Below, piece by piece: positions 1-7,436 of a stretch of 12,863 nucleotides of DNA. Numbering within the stretch: the first letter of the stretch is position 1; each line of letters begins with the position of its first letter. Source of the DNA: an uncultured Aeromonadales bacterium. GTDB taxonomy: Bacteria; Pseudomonadota; Gammaproteobacteria; Enterobacterales; Succinivibrionaceae. The stretch is from positions 1-12,863 of the forward strand of contig CADBNP010000082.1 in the NCBI GenBank assembly GCA_902796095.1, given 5' to 3'. Made by a program: the position numbers and the translations under genes. Below the pieces are notes generated by a model. The model made no database searches. It saw only the letters and a list, made by a program, of their open reading frames with translations, and was not told where the DNA came from.

Positions 1-393
1 ATTACAGTATTATTTTTTTTATGCAACTCTTTTTTTCAAAAAAAATAATTTATTCGATCAAGTGCTCATTACTTAATCAAATTTCTTCCATCTTGTTGAG
101 TCTATATAGCACAACTCCCGCTTACTTTAGGTATTCTAATATCATCACCTCATTGTTATATACTTCTACTTCACATTTTGAGCAGTCAAATTCTCGGTTG
201 CATCACATCTTCCCCTCTCGCAGTTCACTTCGATCAGCAAAGTTTAAACTGCCATTACCATGAGTCTCTCTTTTATCAAAAGGTGACTTAATCACAAGTT
301 ACGACGTTTAACATTCTGTAGAATATAAAATCAAATTTTGAATCTTAACTGCTGGAGTAATCAGCGCAATTTTATTCAAGGAAGTGAGTAATT
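1..393. other. Non-coding stretch upstream of pmbA
   Basis: I see no convincing gene here. An 80-codon open frame at 21-263 (plus) is T-rich, has no usable ribosome binding site and encodes a Ser/Leu/Ile-rich sequence with no recognisable domain, so I treat it as chance. The first 60 bases hold T and A runs that could be the tail of a terminator belonging to a gene left of the window. An AT-rich -10-like element (TATAAA, 324-329) could drive pmbA, but no good -35 stands at the right distance. No start codon for a divergent leftward gene was evident. Confidence 0.6.
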
Positions 394-1734
394 ATGGATA
401 TCCATGAAAGAATAGAAAAAGAAGAAGCAAAGCTGAAAATAATAGTTAATAAAGCTCTAGATTATGTCGAGAAAAAGCACGTTGATCAGGCACTTATATC
501 TGTAGTGAAATCAACCGGTTTAACAACATCTGTAAGAAATCAGGAAACCAACGAGGTAAAATTTTCAAAACGCAGAGACTTCTCAGTCACCATGTGGAAC
601 GATCATCATAAAGGATCTGCTTCAACTACAGATCTCAGCGATGATGCCATTTTCAGTACTCTGGATGCAGCCATTGACATATCAAAGCATACCGAATCAG
701 ATATATACAACGGTCTGGCGGATGATGAAGATCTTCAACGTGAGTTCACCGATTTTGACACTTTCTATCCGGAAGAGCCTAATCCTGAAGCCCAGATCGC
801 AAGATCCATGGAACTTGAGAAGATGTGTATATCTCACGAAAAAATCAAACAGTGCAACTCCGCATCAGTAAACAGCGGATACGGTCAGTCGATCTTCGCA
901 ACTACAGAAGGACAGTTTTACACAGTCAAAGGATCATACTTTTCTGATTCAATAAGTCTTACAGCAGAAGAAAATGATCAGATGGAACAGGGCGGATCCT
1001 ATCACTTTACCTATACCTCCAGGAACAGGTGGAAACTTGAAGACATGATGAAGGAAGCTCTTAATGAAACAATTCCAAATCTTGGAGCACAAAAAATCCA
1101 GACTCAGACACTTCCTGTAATTTTCGACAAGGATGTATCGCCTAATATTTTTTACTGGCTTATATCTGGACTTGAAGGTCAGGGGCAGTACAAAAAAACG
1201 TCATATCTGAATGACTGTCTTGGCGAAACAATTCTTCCAGAATGGCTTACTGTTCTGGAAGATCCGTACATGATGCATGAAATGGCAAGCAGTTGTGTTG
1301 ATTCTTCAGGATCAAAAACCATAAAGAGAGACATCGTCACGAACGGTAAGGTTGCAAGTTATATTCTTTCGGCATACTCTGCTAGACAGTTAAAAATGAA
1401 AAATACAGGTAACGGAAACGGCACATATAACTGGCTGGTAACAAACAGCGGCATATCGAGAAAAGAATTGGAAAAGAAAATGGATACCGGTCTTATCATC
1501 AAGGATATGATGGGATTCGGTCTTGATCCTCTTACAGGAGATGTATCCGTAGGTGTACGCGGCTTTATGGTTGAACACGGAGAAGTAACATATCCGGTTA
1601 AGGAAATAACTATCGCAGGCAATGCCAGAGAAATGTTAAAAAACATTGTTGCCATAAGCAACGACATAGATCCGGAATCATCAATCAAGACTGGCAGCAT
1701 CCTTATTGACGCAATAAAGATCGCTGGAAAATAA
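394..1734 (+). CDS. pmbA: PmbA/TldE, metalloprotease-complex subunit
   Basis: PmbA (TldE) pairs with TldD in a cytoplasmic heteromeric protease. In E. coli the pair trims the leader of microcin B17 and takes part in CcdA degradation. TldD carries the metal-binding HExxxH motif and the PmbA subunit does not, and none is present here: an HE pair near residue 295 lacks the second His. The 446 residues compare with 450 in E. coli PmbA. The C-terminal half matches the family well, with a DSSGSKTIKRDI block, a YSARQL block, a TGD-S-G-RGF block and the late ITIAGN motif near residue 405. The ATG is preceded by AAGGAAG (378-384), about 9 bases away. The gene stands alone: no tldD lies in the window, and a strong terminator follows. 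Identification is from remembered family sequence. Confidence 0.93.
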   Translation: MDIHERIEKEEAKLKIIVNKALDYVEKKHVDQALISVVKSTGLTTSVRNQETNEVKFSKRRDFSVTMWNDHHKGSASTTDLSDDAIFSTLDAAIDISKHTESDIYNGLADDEDLQREFTDFDTFYPEEPNPEAQIARSMELEKMCISHEKIKQCNSASVNSGYGQSIFATTEGQFYTVKGSYFSDSISLTAEENDQMEQGGSYHFTYTSRNRWKLEDMMKEALNETIPNLGAQKIQTQTLPVIFDKDVSPNIFYWLISGLEGQGQYKKTSYLNDCLGETILPEWLTVLEDPYMMHEMASSCVDSSGSKTIKRDIVTNGKVASYILSAYSARQLKMKNTGNGNGTYNWLVTNSGISRKELEKKMDTGLIIKDMMGFGLDPLTGDVSVGVRGFMVEHGEVTYPVKEITIAGNAREMLKNIVAISNDIDPESSIKTGSILIDAIKIAGK

Positions 1735-1824
1735 TCTTCCCTGATATCATGAAACCGTAACTGCATAACCGAAGACAAACAGAGTACGATAAATCTGTCG
1801 CGACACTCATTTCATGGAAATCGG

Positions 1825-1851
1825 AACTACAGGATACCTCCTGTAGTTTTT
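1825..1851 (+). terminator. Intrinsic terminator of pmbA
   Basis: A perfect 10-bp stem (AACTACAGGA at 1825-1834 with TCCTGTAGTT at 1839-1848) closes a TACC loop, and the T tract runs through 1851. It lies about 90 bases after the pmbA stop. The A at the 5' base of the stem makes it partly usable in the other direction too. Confidence 0.88.
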
Positions 1852-2210
1852 AAATTCATGATTACCTTTTTAGCGTACCCATGACAAATACACCATAGAT
1901 GACTGGAAAAACATTTGTGAGATTTGTAAGGTTCAACTTGTGAAAATACAAATACCAGAAACGGGCTGCACGATCAGCATTTTACGAACTGCCAGATTTG
2001 TTAAGTTCTTCTGCGAAGAGAGATATTGCAGGAGTTATTTCACTATATCTGCAGATTTTAAAAACTGTCTGAAGTTTTCCATCGTTGCAATACTCCTGAT
2101 GCTTCAGAAATACCAGCAATGATACAGAGATCAGAGTTAAAAAAGCGACTGTTATCGCACTGGATTTGAAAACCAGCCTCTGTCAATGCTGATACCCAAA
2201 GAAACTCTTT

Positions 2211-2221
2211 TATGCTAGAAT
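2211..2221 (+). promoter_or_regulatory. Candidate extended -10 promoter for gpmI operon
   Basis: TG at 2213-2214, one base, then TAGAAT at 2216-2221 fits the extended -10 pattern TGnTATAAT with one mismatch. No clear -35 hexamer stands 16-18 bases upstream, which an extended -10 can tolerate. Transcription would start near 2228, giving a leader of about 30 bases before the gpmI ATG. Confidence 0.4.
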
Positions 2222-2256
2222 TTTTCATCATTTAATAGCTTTAAAAAGGATATTTT

Positions 2257-3792
2257 ATGCAAGCTAAGAAAACATTGGCCCTCATTATAATGGATGGTTG
2301 GGGCTACAATCCTGAAAAGCAGTTCAATGCTGTTGAAAACGCTAAAACTCCCAATCTTGACAGTCTTACAGAAAAATATGCACATACTCTGATTTCAGCA
2401 TCCGGTCTTGACGTAGGCCTGCCTGATGGTCAGATGGGAAATTCTGAGGTTGGTCATACCAACATCGGAGCCGGAAGAGTTGTATATCAGGAACTGACGA
2501 GAGTTACAAAGGCAATTCAGGACGGTGATTTTTTTGAAAACAAAACATTATGTGATGCCATCGATAAGGCTGTTAAGGCTAACAAAGCTGTTCATATAAT
2601 GGGTCTCATGTCTCCAGGCGGAGTACACAGTCATGAGGATCATATCGAAGCAGCAATAAGAATGGCAGTAAAACGCGGAGCAAAAAACGTTTATTTTCAC
2701 GCATTCCTTGATGGACGCGATGTTCCTCCACGATCAGCACAGTCTTCAATCGAAAAATTCGACAAACTGTTCAATGAACTTGGCGTAGGAAGAATAGCTT
2801 CAATTATTGGTCGTTACTACGCAATGGACAGAGATAACCGCTGGGACAGAGTTCAACAATGCTATGATCTTCTCACTTTCGGCAAGAGCGAGTTTGCTCC
2901 GTTCAGCAATGCTTCTGCAGCCCTTGAAGCAGCATACGATCGAGATGAAAACGATGAGTTTGTAAAAGCTTCTGTCGTAGGTGACGCACCTGCCTGCGTT
3001 GCTGACGGCGACACACTGATCTTCATGAATTTCAGAGCTGACCGAGCAAGAGAAATATCACGCAGTTTTGTGAACAGGGACTTTGACAGTTTTGAACGCA
3101 AGGTTTATCCGCAGCTTTCAGACTTTGTAATGCTTACCCAGTATGCCGCAGATATAAAAACAGCCTGTGCCTATCCTCCGGAGAATCTTACCAATACACT
3201 GGGTGAATGGCTTTCTTCCCACGGTAAAACACAGCTGCGAATTTCAGAAACAGAAAAATATGCGCATGTGACATTCTTCTTCAATGGGGGTGTTGAAGCC
3301 GTATTCCCCGGCGAAGATCGCGTACTGGTAGCAAGTCCTAAAGTTGCAACCTATGATCTGCAACCAGAAATGAGTTCTGTCGAGTTAACTGACAAGTTAT
3401 GTGCAGCCATAGAATCAGGAAAATATGACGTTGTAATCTGCAACTACCCTAACGGCGATATGGTAGGTCACACAGGTATTTATGAAGCTGCTGTTAAAGC
3501 CTGCGAAGCTGTTGACACTTCAATCGGCAGAGTCATTGAGTCATTAAAGAAGGTTGGCGGAGAATGCCTCATTACCGCAGATCACGGCAATGCTGAACGG
3601 ATGAAGAATCTGGAAACCGGTGAAGCATACACAGCACACACAAATCTGCCAGTTCCTCTGATCTATGTTGGAAGGGACGCTGTTGCACGAGATGGCGGCA
3701 AACTGTCTGATCTTGCTCCGTCAATGCTGTATCTCATGGGTATGGATATCCCTGAAGAAATGAGCGGCAAGCCTATTTTCACTATTAAATAA
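2257..3792 (+). CDS. gpmI: Cofactor-independent phosphoglycerate mutase
   Basis: GpmI (GpmM in E. coli) interconverts 3- and 2-phosphoglycerate in glycolysis and gluconeogenesis, using two Mn ions and a phosphoserine intermediate rather than 2,3-bisphosphoglycerate. The protein has 511 residues against 514 in E. coli. Visible family marks are the N-terminal IIMDGWG with metal ligand Asp13, the GQMGNSEVGHTNIGAG block with catalytic Ser63, the substrate-binding LDGRDVPPRSA segment, NGDMVGHTG with the second metal cluster, ADHGNAE (Asp442, His443) and a late HTNLPVP (His461). AAGGA at 2246-2250 sits six bases before the ATG. envC begins 11 bases after the stop, as in the E. coli gpmM-envC-yibQ operon. 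Together with pckA in the same window it serves central carbon flow. Confidence 0.97.
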   Translation: MQAKKTLALIIMDGWGYNPEKQFNAVENAKTPNLDSLTEKYAHTLISASGLDVGLPDGQMGNSEVGHTNIGAGRVVYQELTRVTKAIQDGDFFENKTLCDAIDKAVKANKAVHIMGLMSPGGVHSHEDHIEAAIRMAVKRGAKNVYFHAFLDGRDVPPRSAQSSIEKFDKLFNELGVGRIASIIGRYYAMDRDNRWDRVQQCYDLLTFGKSEFAPFSNASAALEAAYDRDENDEFVKASVVGDAPACVADGDTLIFMNFRADRAREISRSFVNRDFDSFERKVYPQLSDFVMLTQYAADIKTACAYPPENLTNTLGEWLSSHGKTQLRISETEKYAHVTFFFNGGVEAVFPGEDRVLVASPKVATYDLQPEMSSVELTDKLCAAIESGKYDVVICNYPNGDMVGHTGIYEAAVKACEAVDTSIGRVIESLKKVGGECLITADHGNAERMKNLETGEAYTAHTNLPVPLIYVGRDAVARDGGKLSDLAPSMLYLMGMDIPEEMSGKPIFTIK

Positions 3793-3803
3793 AGTGATCC
3801 GGG

Positions 3804-5060
3804 ATGTTTATACACAGAATTTGGTATAAATTACTGAACGCCAGCATATGTCTTGCTGGCGTTGTTGTGATTTTTTTGCTGCCTTTATCTGTAGTAGCAC
3901 ACACATCCCAAAATGTTGAAAATGTTCAGCAGAAAATAAAGGAACATCAGGAAAAAATTAACAAAAACAAAGAGAATCTGAGAGAACTTGAACTTCAGTT
4001 AAAAGAAGACGAACGTGAAATATCAATAATCAACAATCAGTTAAAAAAATCAAAGGCAGATCTTGCAAATGCGCAACATCGTCTTGCACAGTTACGAACT
4101 GAGCAAAACAGACTTTTAGAAAAAAAAGAACAGCAGCTTGAAATGCTGTCAAAACAGTTAACAGATGCTTACAAATTAGGTTCATCAGATTACGTTAAGC
4201 TCGTTTTCAATCAGGAGGATCCTAATCTGATAGGAAGAGCCCTCGAATATCATATTTACATAAACAAATCCAGAACCGAACTTATAGAGAATATTACAAC
4301 CCTGATTGCTCAAGTTGAACGGAACAGGACTCAGATTGAAGGCAATAATCAGGAATTAAAAATGATAATTGAAGCCCGTGATAATGAATCAGAGCTTCTG
4401 AAAGTAAGGAAAAGACAAAAAGAGGAAACCTACTCCGCAATAAATGAAAACATAAAGAAAGAAGAGAAGAAAGTTGAAATTCTGAAAGTAAAACTTCAGA
4501 AGGAAGTTGAAATCAATCAGAAAAAAATCGCTCTTGAGAACCGTAAAAAAGAAGAAGAAAGAATAGCTCAGGCAAAGGCTCAGGCGACAGAACACGGAAA
4601 ATCAGCAAACGATGCTGCAAAGCAAACAATCGAACAGATAGAAAAAGAAAGACTGAAGGGGCTTAAAAATCAGAAAGGCAGTCTTCTATGGCCTGTAACC
4701 GGAAGGATCGTAAAGAAGTATGGCGATTCAAGAGCAGGAGAACTGAAATGGACCGGTTTGCTGCTTCAATCCAGACAGAAGGATAAAAATGACGTCATAT
4801 CTATAGCTGACGGTGATGTTGTAATGGCAAGTCCTCTAGACGGATACGGACTTATCATAGTATTGGATCACGGAGACGGATATCTTTCCATTTACGGGAA
4901 TAATAATTCTGTCACAAGAAAAGTAGGTGACAGAGTCAAAAAAGGCGATATTATTGGCTACTATGATCAGACAAACCAGTCTCTTGAATCGTCTCTTTAC
5001 TTCGAAATCAGATATAAAGGTTCACCGATCAATCCACAAAAATGGTTAAGAAAAAATTAG
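3804..5060 (+). CDS. envC: EnvC, murein hydrolase activator
   Basis: EnvC is a periplasmic factor that is recruited by FtsEX and switches on the septal amidases AmiA and AmiB for daughter-cell separation. The 418 residues show an N-terminal hydrophobic signal region (about 12-32, likely cleaved after VVA), a long charged coiled coil (about 36-290, broken near 125-150) and a C-terminal LytM/M23-fold domain (about 293-418). As in other EnvC proteins this domain has lost its zinc ligands. The usual HxGxD stretch reads WTGLLL (316-321), the YxH position reads YGN (364-366), and the HxH before FEIR reads SLY (397-399). It should therefore activate amidases without cutting murein itself. The gene follows gpmI by 11 bases without a strong Shine-Dalgarno, which suggests translational coupling, and its stop overlaps the next gene's ribosome binding site. 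Confidence 0.93.
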   Translation: MFIHRIWYKLLNASICLAGVVVIFLLPLSVVAHTSQNVENVQQKIKEHQEKINKNKENLRELELQLKEDEREISIINNQLKKSKADLANAQHRLAQLRTEQNRLLEKKEQQLEMLSKQLTDAYKLGSSDYVKLVFNQEDPNLIGRALEYHIYINKSRTELIENITTLIAQVERNRTQIEGNNQELKMIIEARDNESELLKVRKRQKEETYSAINENIKKEEKKVEILKVKLQKEVEINQKKIALENRKKEEERIAQAKAQATEHGKSANDAAKQTIEQIEKERLKGLKNQKGSLLWPVTGRIVKKYGDSRAGELKWTGLLLQSRQKDKNDVISIADGDVVMASPLDGYGLIIVLDHGDGYLSIYGNNNSVTRKVGDRVKKGDIIGYYDQTNQSLESSLYFEIRYKGSPINPQKWLRKN

Positions 5061-5069
5061 GAGAAAAAA

Positions 5070-5444
5070 ATGAGACTCTCTGTATTCAACATAAACGAAC
5101 TCGATATGACAAAATACCAGACGAGTTATGACAGAGTTCTTGATGGATATGAAATTAAAAACAACGAGGGAAGAAGCACCTTTGCCGCTATTTACAACGG
5201 TTCCGTTGTGGGAATAGCTTCGGCAGATCGCGGTGTTATCGATTATTTCAGCGTTCTGGAAATAACTCGAAACAGAGGTGTAGGCGGATACCTTTTAAAA
5301 ACCGTAGCCAACATTCTGATTGAAGAGTACGGTTCAGTAACCATCAGCCAGGTTCTGTACTCCCAGCCTGATTTCAAGCTGTTCAGTGAGCATATGGGAT
5401 TTGAAAATGCCGTCCTGAGCAGGCCCATTGAAAAATACTGCTGA
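5070..5444 (+). CDS. panM: PanM/PanZ-like GNAT protein
   Basis: This 124-residue protein has a GNAT fold signature: the acetyl-CoA pyrophosphate loop RNRGVGGYLL at residues 67-76, after a beta strand ending VLEIT. Length (127 in E. coli PanM), the MRLSVF start, the DYFSVLEITRNRGVG block and the ending MGFENAV...EKYC all line up with E. coli PanM/PanZ as I remember it. PanM binds the zymogen of aspartate decarboxylase PanD, triggers its self-cleavage, and in an acetyl-CoA-dependent way limits beta-alanine and thus CoA synthesis. AGGAGA (5059-5064) overlaps the envC TAG, so the gene is the tightly coupled third member of the gpmI-envC operon, in the place that yibQ holds in E. coli. The alternative is an unrelated small GNAT acetyltransferase. 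Confidence 0.62.
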   Translation: MRLSVFNINELDMTKYQTSYDRVLDGYEIKNNEGRSTFAAIYNGSVVGIASADRGVIDYFSVLEITRNRGVGGYLLKTVANILIEEYGSVTISQVLYSQPDFKLFSEHMGFENAVLSRPIEKYC

Positions 5445-5523
5445 TAACACTACTTCTGATGTACCTAACGCTATCACTATTACCGGAATAACGGTTATCA
5501 GACGATACGAAAAAATTTAATCT

Positions 5524-5555
5524 GGACGAATGATTCGTGTTCCTGTATTTTTTTT
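5524..5555 (+). terminator. Probable terminator of gpmI-envC-panM operon
   Basis: GG (5524-5525) plus ACGAA (5526-5530) can pair with TTCGT (5534-5538) and CC (5542-5543) around a TGA loop, with a three-base bulge on the 3' side. Four bases later comes a run of eight T (5548-5555). The stem is short and interrupted, so termination is probably leaky and some transcripts may run into the TIR gene. Confidence 0.42.
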
Positions 5556-5595
5556 GCTTAAATATGTGAACTTAAGCAAATCATTATTTTAATGA
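5553..5595 (+). repeat. Two abutting inverted repeats upstream of TIR gene
   Basis: The first is TTTGCTTAA (5553-5561) facing TTAAGCAAA (5572-5580) over a 10-base loop. The second follows directly: TCATTA (5581-5586) facing TAATGA (5590-5595) over TTT. An outer 7-base pair, TTCGTGT at 5534-5540 and ACACGAA at 5595-5601, brackets both. A third direct copy of TTAAGCAA occurs at 5648-5655. Such dense symmetry just upstream of a promoter suggests operators or an RNA fold. Confidence 0.6.
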
Positions 5596-5627
5596 CACGA
5601 AGAATACAAGAATAAACAAATTCACGC

Positions 5628-5636
5628 TGATATAAT
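5628..5636 (+). promoter_or_regulatory. Extended -10 promoter of TIR gene
   Basis: TG (5628-5629), one base, then TATAAT (5631-5636) is an exact extended -10 element. The expected start is near 5643, leaving a leader of about 28 bases. No convincing -35 lies 17 bases upstream, so an activator may be needed or the extended element may suffice. The leader contains TTAAGCAA (5648-5655), which overlaps the AAGGAA ribosome binding site (5654-5659). Confidence 0.65.
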
Positions 5637-5670
5637 TACACACAAAATTAAGCAAGGAATCAAAAAGCGA

Positions 5671-7242
5671 ATGGCAGCAAAGGACATATTCATATCTCAC
5701 TCCAGCAAGGATAATGAGGTTGCTCTTAAAATTGCTTCTGTCCTGACAAACAACAAGATTACGTACTGGCTTGATTTAAACGATATTCCTGCCGACGGTG
5801 GTACTTTTGCCGGACATATTACACAGGGTCTGGAACAGGCAAAGATATTTCTTCTCATACTCTCTTCGAGTGCAAATGCATCTCCTCACGTTCTGAACGA
5901 AATCAATATGGCGTTCAGCAAAAGGATGCCTTTTCTTATCTACAATCTGGATCTGAATGAAACCGACTTCAGTAACGATTTAAAATACTACCTTGCCAGC
6001 AAACAGTTCATCAAAGTCTTTGAACTTGGAGAACAGCGCTCTCTGCAAATGCTGCTGACATACATCAAGGATCGACTTAACGGAACTACGGAATACACAG
6101 AGAAAATCATCGTAAAAAATGATGACAGACATCAGGGAAGTTCCTTAAGGCTGAAAATTTTTACAGCTCTGCTCTGTGCATTTTCCGCAGGCTCGCTGAT
6201 ACACACTTACGCACCGGATCTGATTAAATTTTCCAACTACAAGAGCGTGAATTTTCAAACCGGAGATATTGTAGAATTAGGGACATACCATAACAATCCT
6301 ATTCTGTGGGTATACGCAGGCAATGATCAGCCTGCGGGAGAGCCCAGTTTTATATCAAGAAATCTTCTCACTGCGAAACCGTTCGACATAGCTCACAGCG
6401 GAAAACATTCCGTTGATCGCACCGGTCTTAAGGATACTCCTAACAAATCAATGAAGATTGCGGACAGAATCAAGCTCTTCACGGCCGACGAGTATACCGA
6501 CATGTACGGTTCTGCGGATTATGAGGATTCATCTTTACGGACATGGCTTAATTCAGCTGACAACAACGTGAAATATGTGTATACAAAACCGGCAGCATCA
6601 AGCATCAAAAGCACAGGAAAGAATAAATATCTGGTAAGTCAGAATCTGGATAATCTTGATGAAGGCGGTTTTCTTACAGGTTTCACACCTGAAGAGCGGG
6701 CAATGCTCAGACCTGTTACAGTCAGATATCTTGTAACAGCAAACAATGTGAATAAAGCCAAAAATAAAAATGACTATACCGCTTCTCTGTGGAAATCAAT
6801 AAAGTTATTTCCGGACGCAGACTCTGTCACAGAAAACAACATGACTCTGATGCTTAGGATGTACAAGGCTGTCAACTTCCGCAATTTCTACTACAGCGAG
6901 GTGAAGGAACTTGTTTCGCTCCCTTCAATTGAGGAGATAAGTCATATTTATTCTTCAAGAAATCTTAACCTTCAGAATCAGTTTGACTATGCAAGACCTA
7001 CTGATGATGACGTTCTTACGGACAACGGATGGTGGACCAGAACGCCGTGCGGAATGATGCCGTATACGATCTGCATGGTTCATTCATCTTCGAACTCCTC
7101 AAGTATGAGTGACATGCAGGTTACCCCGAAGACTGTTTCTACAATGGCAACGGTCAGACCGGTCATTCACCTGAGAAGCGAAGAAATCGAATGTATAGGA
7201 GATGGTAGCAAAGCATCTCCGTACAGATGCAGAAAAAAATAA
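5671..7242 (+). CDS. TIR-membrane segment-DUF6273 protein
   Basis: A 523-residue, probably single-pass membrane protein. Residues 5-135 form a bacterial TIR domain (TIR_2 type). They include DIFISHSSKD (5-14), a WLDLNDIP box (33-40), a GTFAGHI...GLEQAK helix, LLILSSSANASPHV (61-74) and NEI with Glu77, which aligns with the catalytic glutamate of TIR NAD hydrolases. About 159-180 is a moderately hydrophobic segment preceded by basic residues, which predicts an N-terminus in the cytoplasm. Residues 190-518 resemble DUF6273: GDIVELGTY...PILWVY (198-214), FISRNLL (227-233), YEDSSLRTWLNS (284-295), GWWTRTP (453-459), VRPVIHL (495-501) and a GDGSKASPY end (510-518). Cys508 and Cys520 could form a disulfide outside the membrane. 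AAGGAA (5654-5659) supports the ATG. No partner gene adjoins. TIR and DUF6273 are called with good confidence; a role in defence or signalling is inference. Confidence 0.85.
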   Translation: MAAKDIFISHSSKDNEVALKIASVLTNNKITYWLDLNDIPADGGTFAGHITQGLEQAKIFLLILSSSANASPHVLNEINMAFSKRMPFLIYNLDLNETDFSNDLKYYLASKQFIKVFELGEQRSLQMLLTYIKDRLNGTTEYTEKIIVKNDDRHQGSSLRLKIFTALLCAFSAGSLIHTYAPDLIKFSNYKSVNFQTGDIVELGTYHNNPILWVYAGNDQPAGEPSFISRNLLTAKPFDIAHSGKHSVDRTGLKDTPNKSMKIADRIKLFTADEYTDMYGSADYEDSSLRTWLNSADNNVKYVYTKPAASSIKSTGKNKYLVSQNLDNLDEGGFLTGFTPEERAMLRPVTVRYLVTANNVNKAKNKNDYTASLWKSIKLFPDADSVTENNMTLMLRMYKAVNFRNFYYSEVKELVSLPSIEEISHIYSSRNLNLQNQFDYARPTDDDVLTDNGWWTRTPCGMMPYTICMVHSSSNSSSMSDMQVTPKTVSTMATVRPVIHLRSEEIECIGDGSKASPYRCRKK

Positions 7243-7245
7243 AAG

Positions 7246-7280
7246 GTAAGCAATCTAATCAAAGAGATTAGACTCCTTAC
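7246..7280 (+). terminator. Long hairpin just after the TIR gene
   Basis: GTAAG (7246-7250) and TCTAATC (7254-7260) face GATTAGA (7266-7272) and CTTAC (7276-7280) across an AAAGA loop, with a symmetric three-by-three internal loop. It starts three bases after the TIR stop codon. No T tract follows, so it may protect the 3' end of the mRNA or act with the next hairpins rather than terminate alone. Confidence 0.5.
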
Positions 7281-7291
7281 ATTGGCTCTGT

Positions 7292-7342
7292 TCAACAAAA
7301 GTGTTGATACCACAGAAACACAATACATTTCATAAATGTATT
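7292..7342. repeat. Two further perfect hairpins between TIR gene and nfuA
   Basis: TCAACA (7292-7297) faces TGTTGA (7302-7307) over AAAG. AATACATTT (7322-7330) faces AAATGTATT (7334-7342) over CAT. The second is followed on the plus strand by TTACATTTTT and could end TIR transcription. Being symmetric, it can also fold in nfuA read-through RNA. Confidence 0.5.
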
Positions 7343-7416
7343 TACATTTTTGAACTTAAAAAGTAAAACTTTCAGTTTATATAACTTTATGATTTACCAT
7401 GTTTATTTCTGGATCA

Positions 7417-7436
7417 GTTCTATTCCTTAACAGAAC
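7417..7436 (-). terminator. Hairpin after nfuA
   Basis: On the minus strand GTTCTGTT can pair with AATAGAAC around AAGG, giving eight pairs including one G-U. On the plus strand the same position is an A-C mismatch, so the fold favours nfuA RNA. It lies 22 bases beyond the nfuA stop but lacks a U tract, so it is a weak terminator or a 3'-end stabiliser. Confidence 0.35.

Larger units (their letters stand above)
1735..2256. other. Gene-poor gap between pmbA and gpmI
   Basis: The gap holds the pmbA terminator (1825-1851) and, near its right end, the probable gpmI promoter. Between them I see no convincing gene. A 60-codon frame starting at GTG 1940 has a weak TAAGG about eight bases upstream. 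Its Cys- and Phe-rich product, with a short hydrophobic patch, resembles nothing I know. Bases 2157-2177 resemble the anticodon arm of a serine tRNA (CTGG stem, TGA at the anticodon position), but no acceptor, D or T arm can be built around them. About 300 bases are left without an explanation. Confidence 0.55.

Noticed and set aside
21..263. 80-codon plus-strand frame at the left end
   Set aside because: No ribosome binding site, skewed Ser/Leu/Ile composition, and no domain; typical of AT-rich non-coding DNA.
1276..1293. HE pair in PmbA as a possible metal site
   Set aside because: The second His of HExxxH is absent (HEMASS), as expected for the PmbA/TldE subunit; TldD carries the metal site.
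1940..2122. 60-codon frame from a GTG, preceded by TAAGG, between pmbA and gpmI
   Set aside because: The encoded sequence is Cys/Phe-rich with no recognisable family, the start is GTG with a weak site, and the frame continues open upstream of the start. It is more likely chance than a gene.
2157..2177. tRNA gene (Ser or Sec)
   Set aside because: Only an anticodon-arm-like segment is present; acceptor, D and T arms cannot be formed from the flanking bases.
4680..5060. EnvC LytM domain as an active endopeptidase
   Set aside because: The expected zinc-binding His/Asp positions are replaced, matching the known non-catalytic EnvC type.
5445..5670. CRISPR or retron-type non-coding RNA beside the TIR gene
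   Set aside because: There are no spaced repeats and no reverse transcriptase; the symmetry is limited to short inverted repeats near a promoter.
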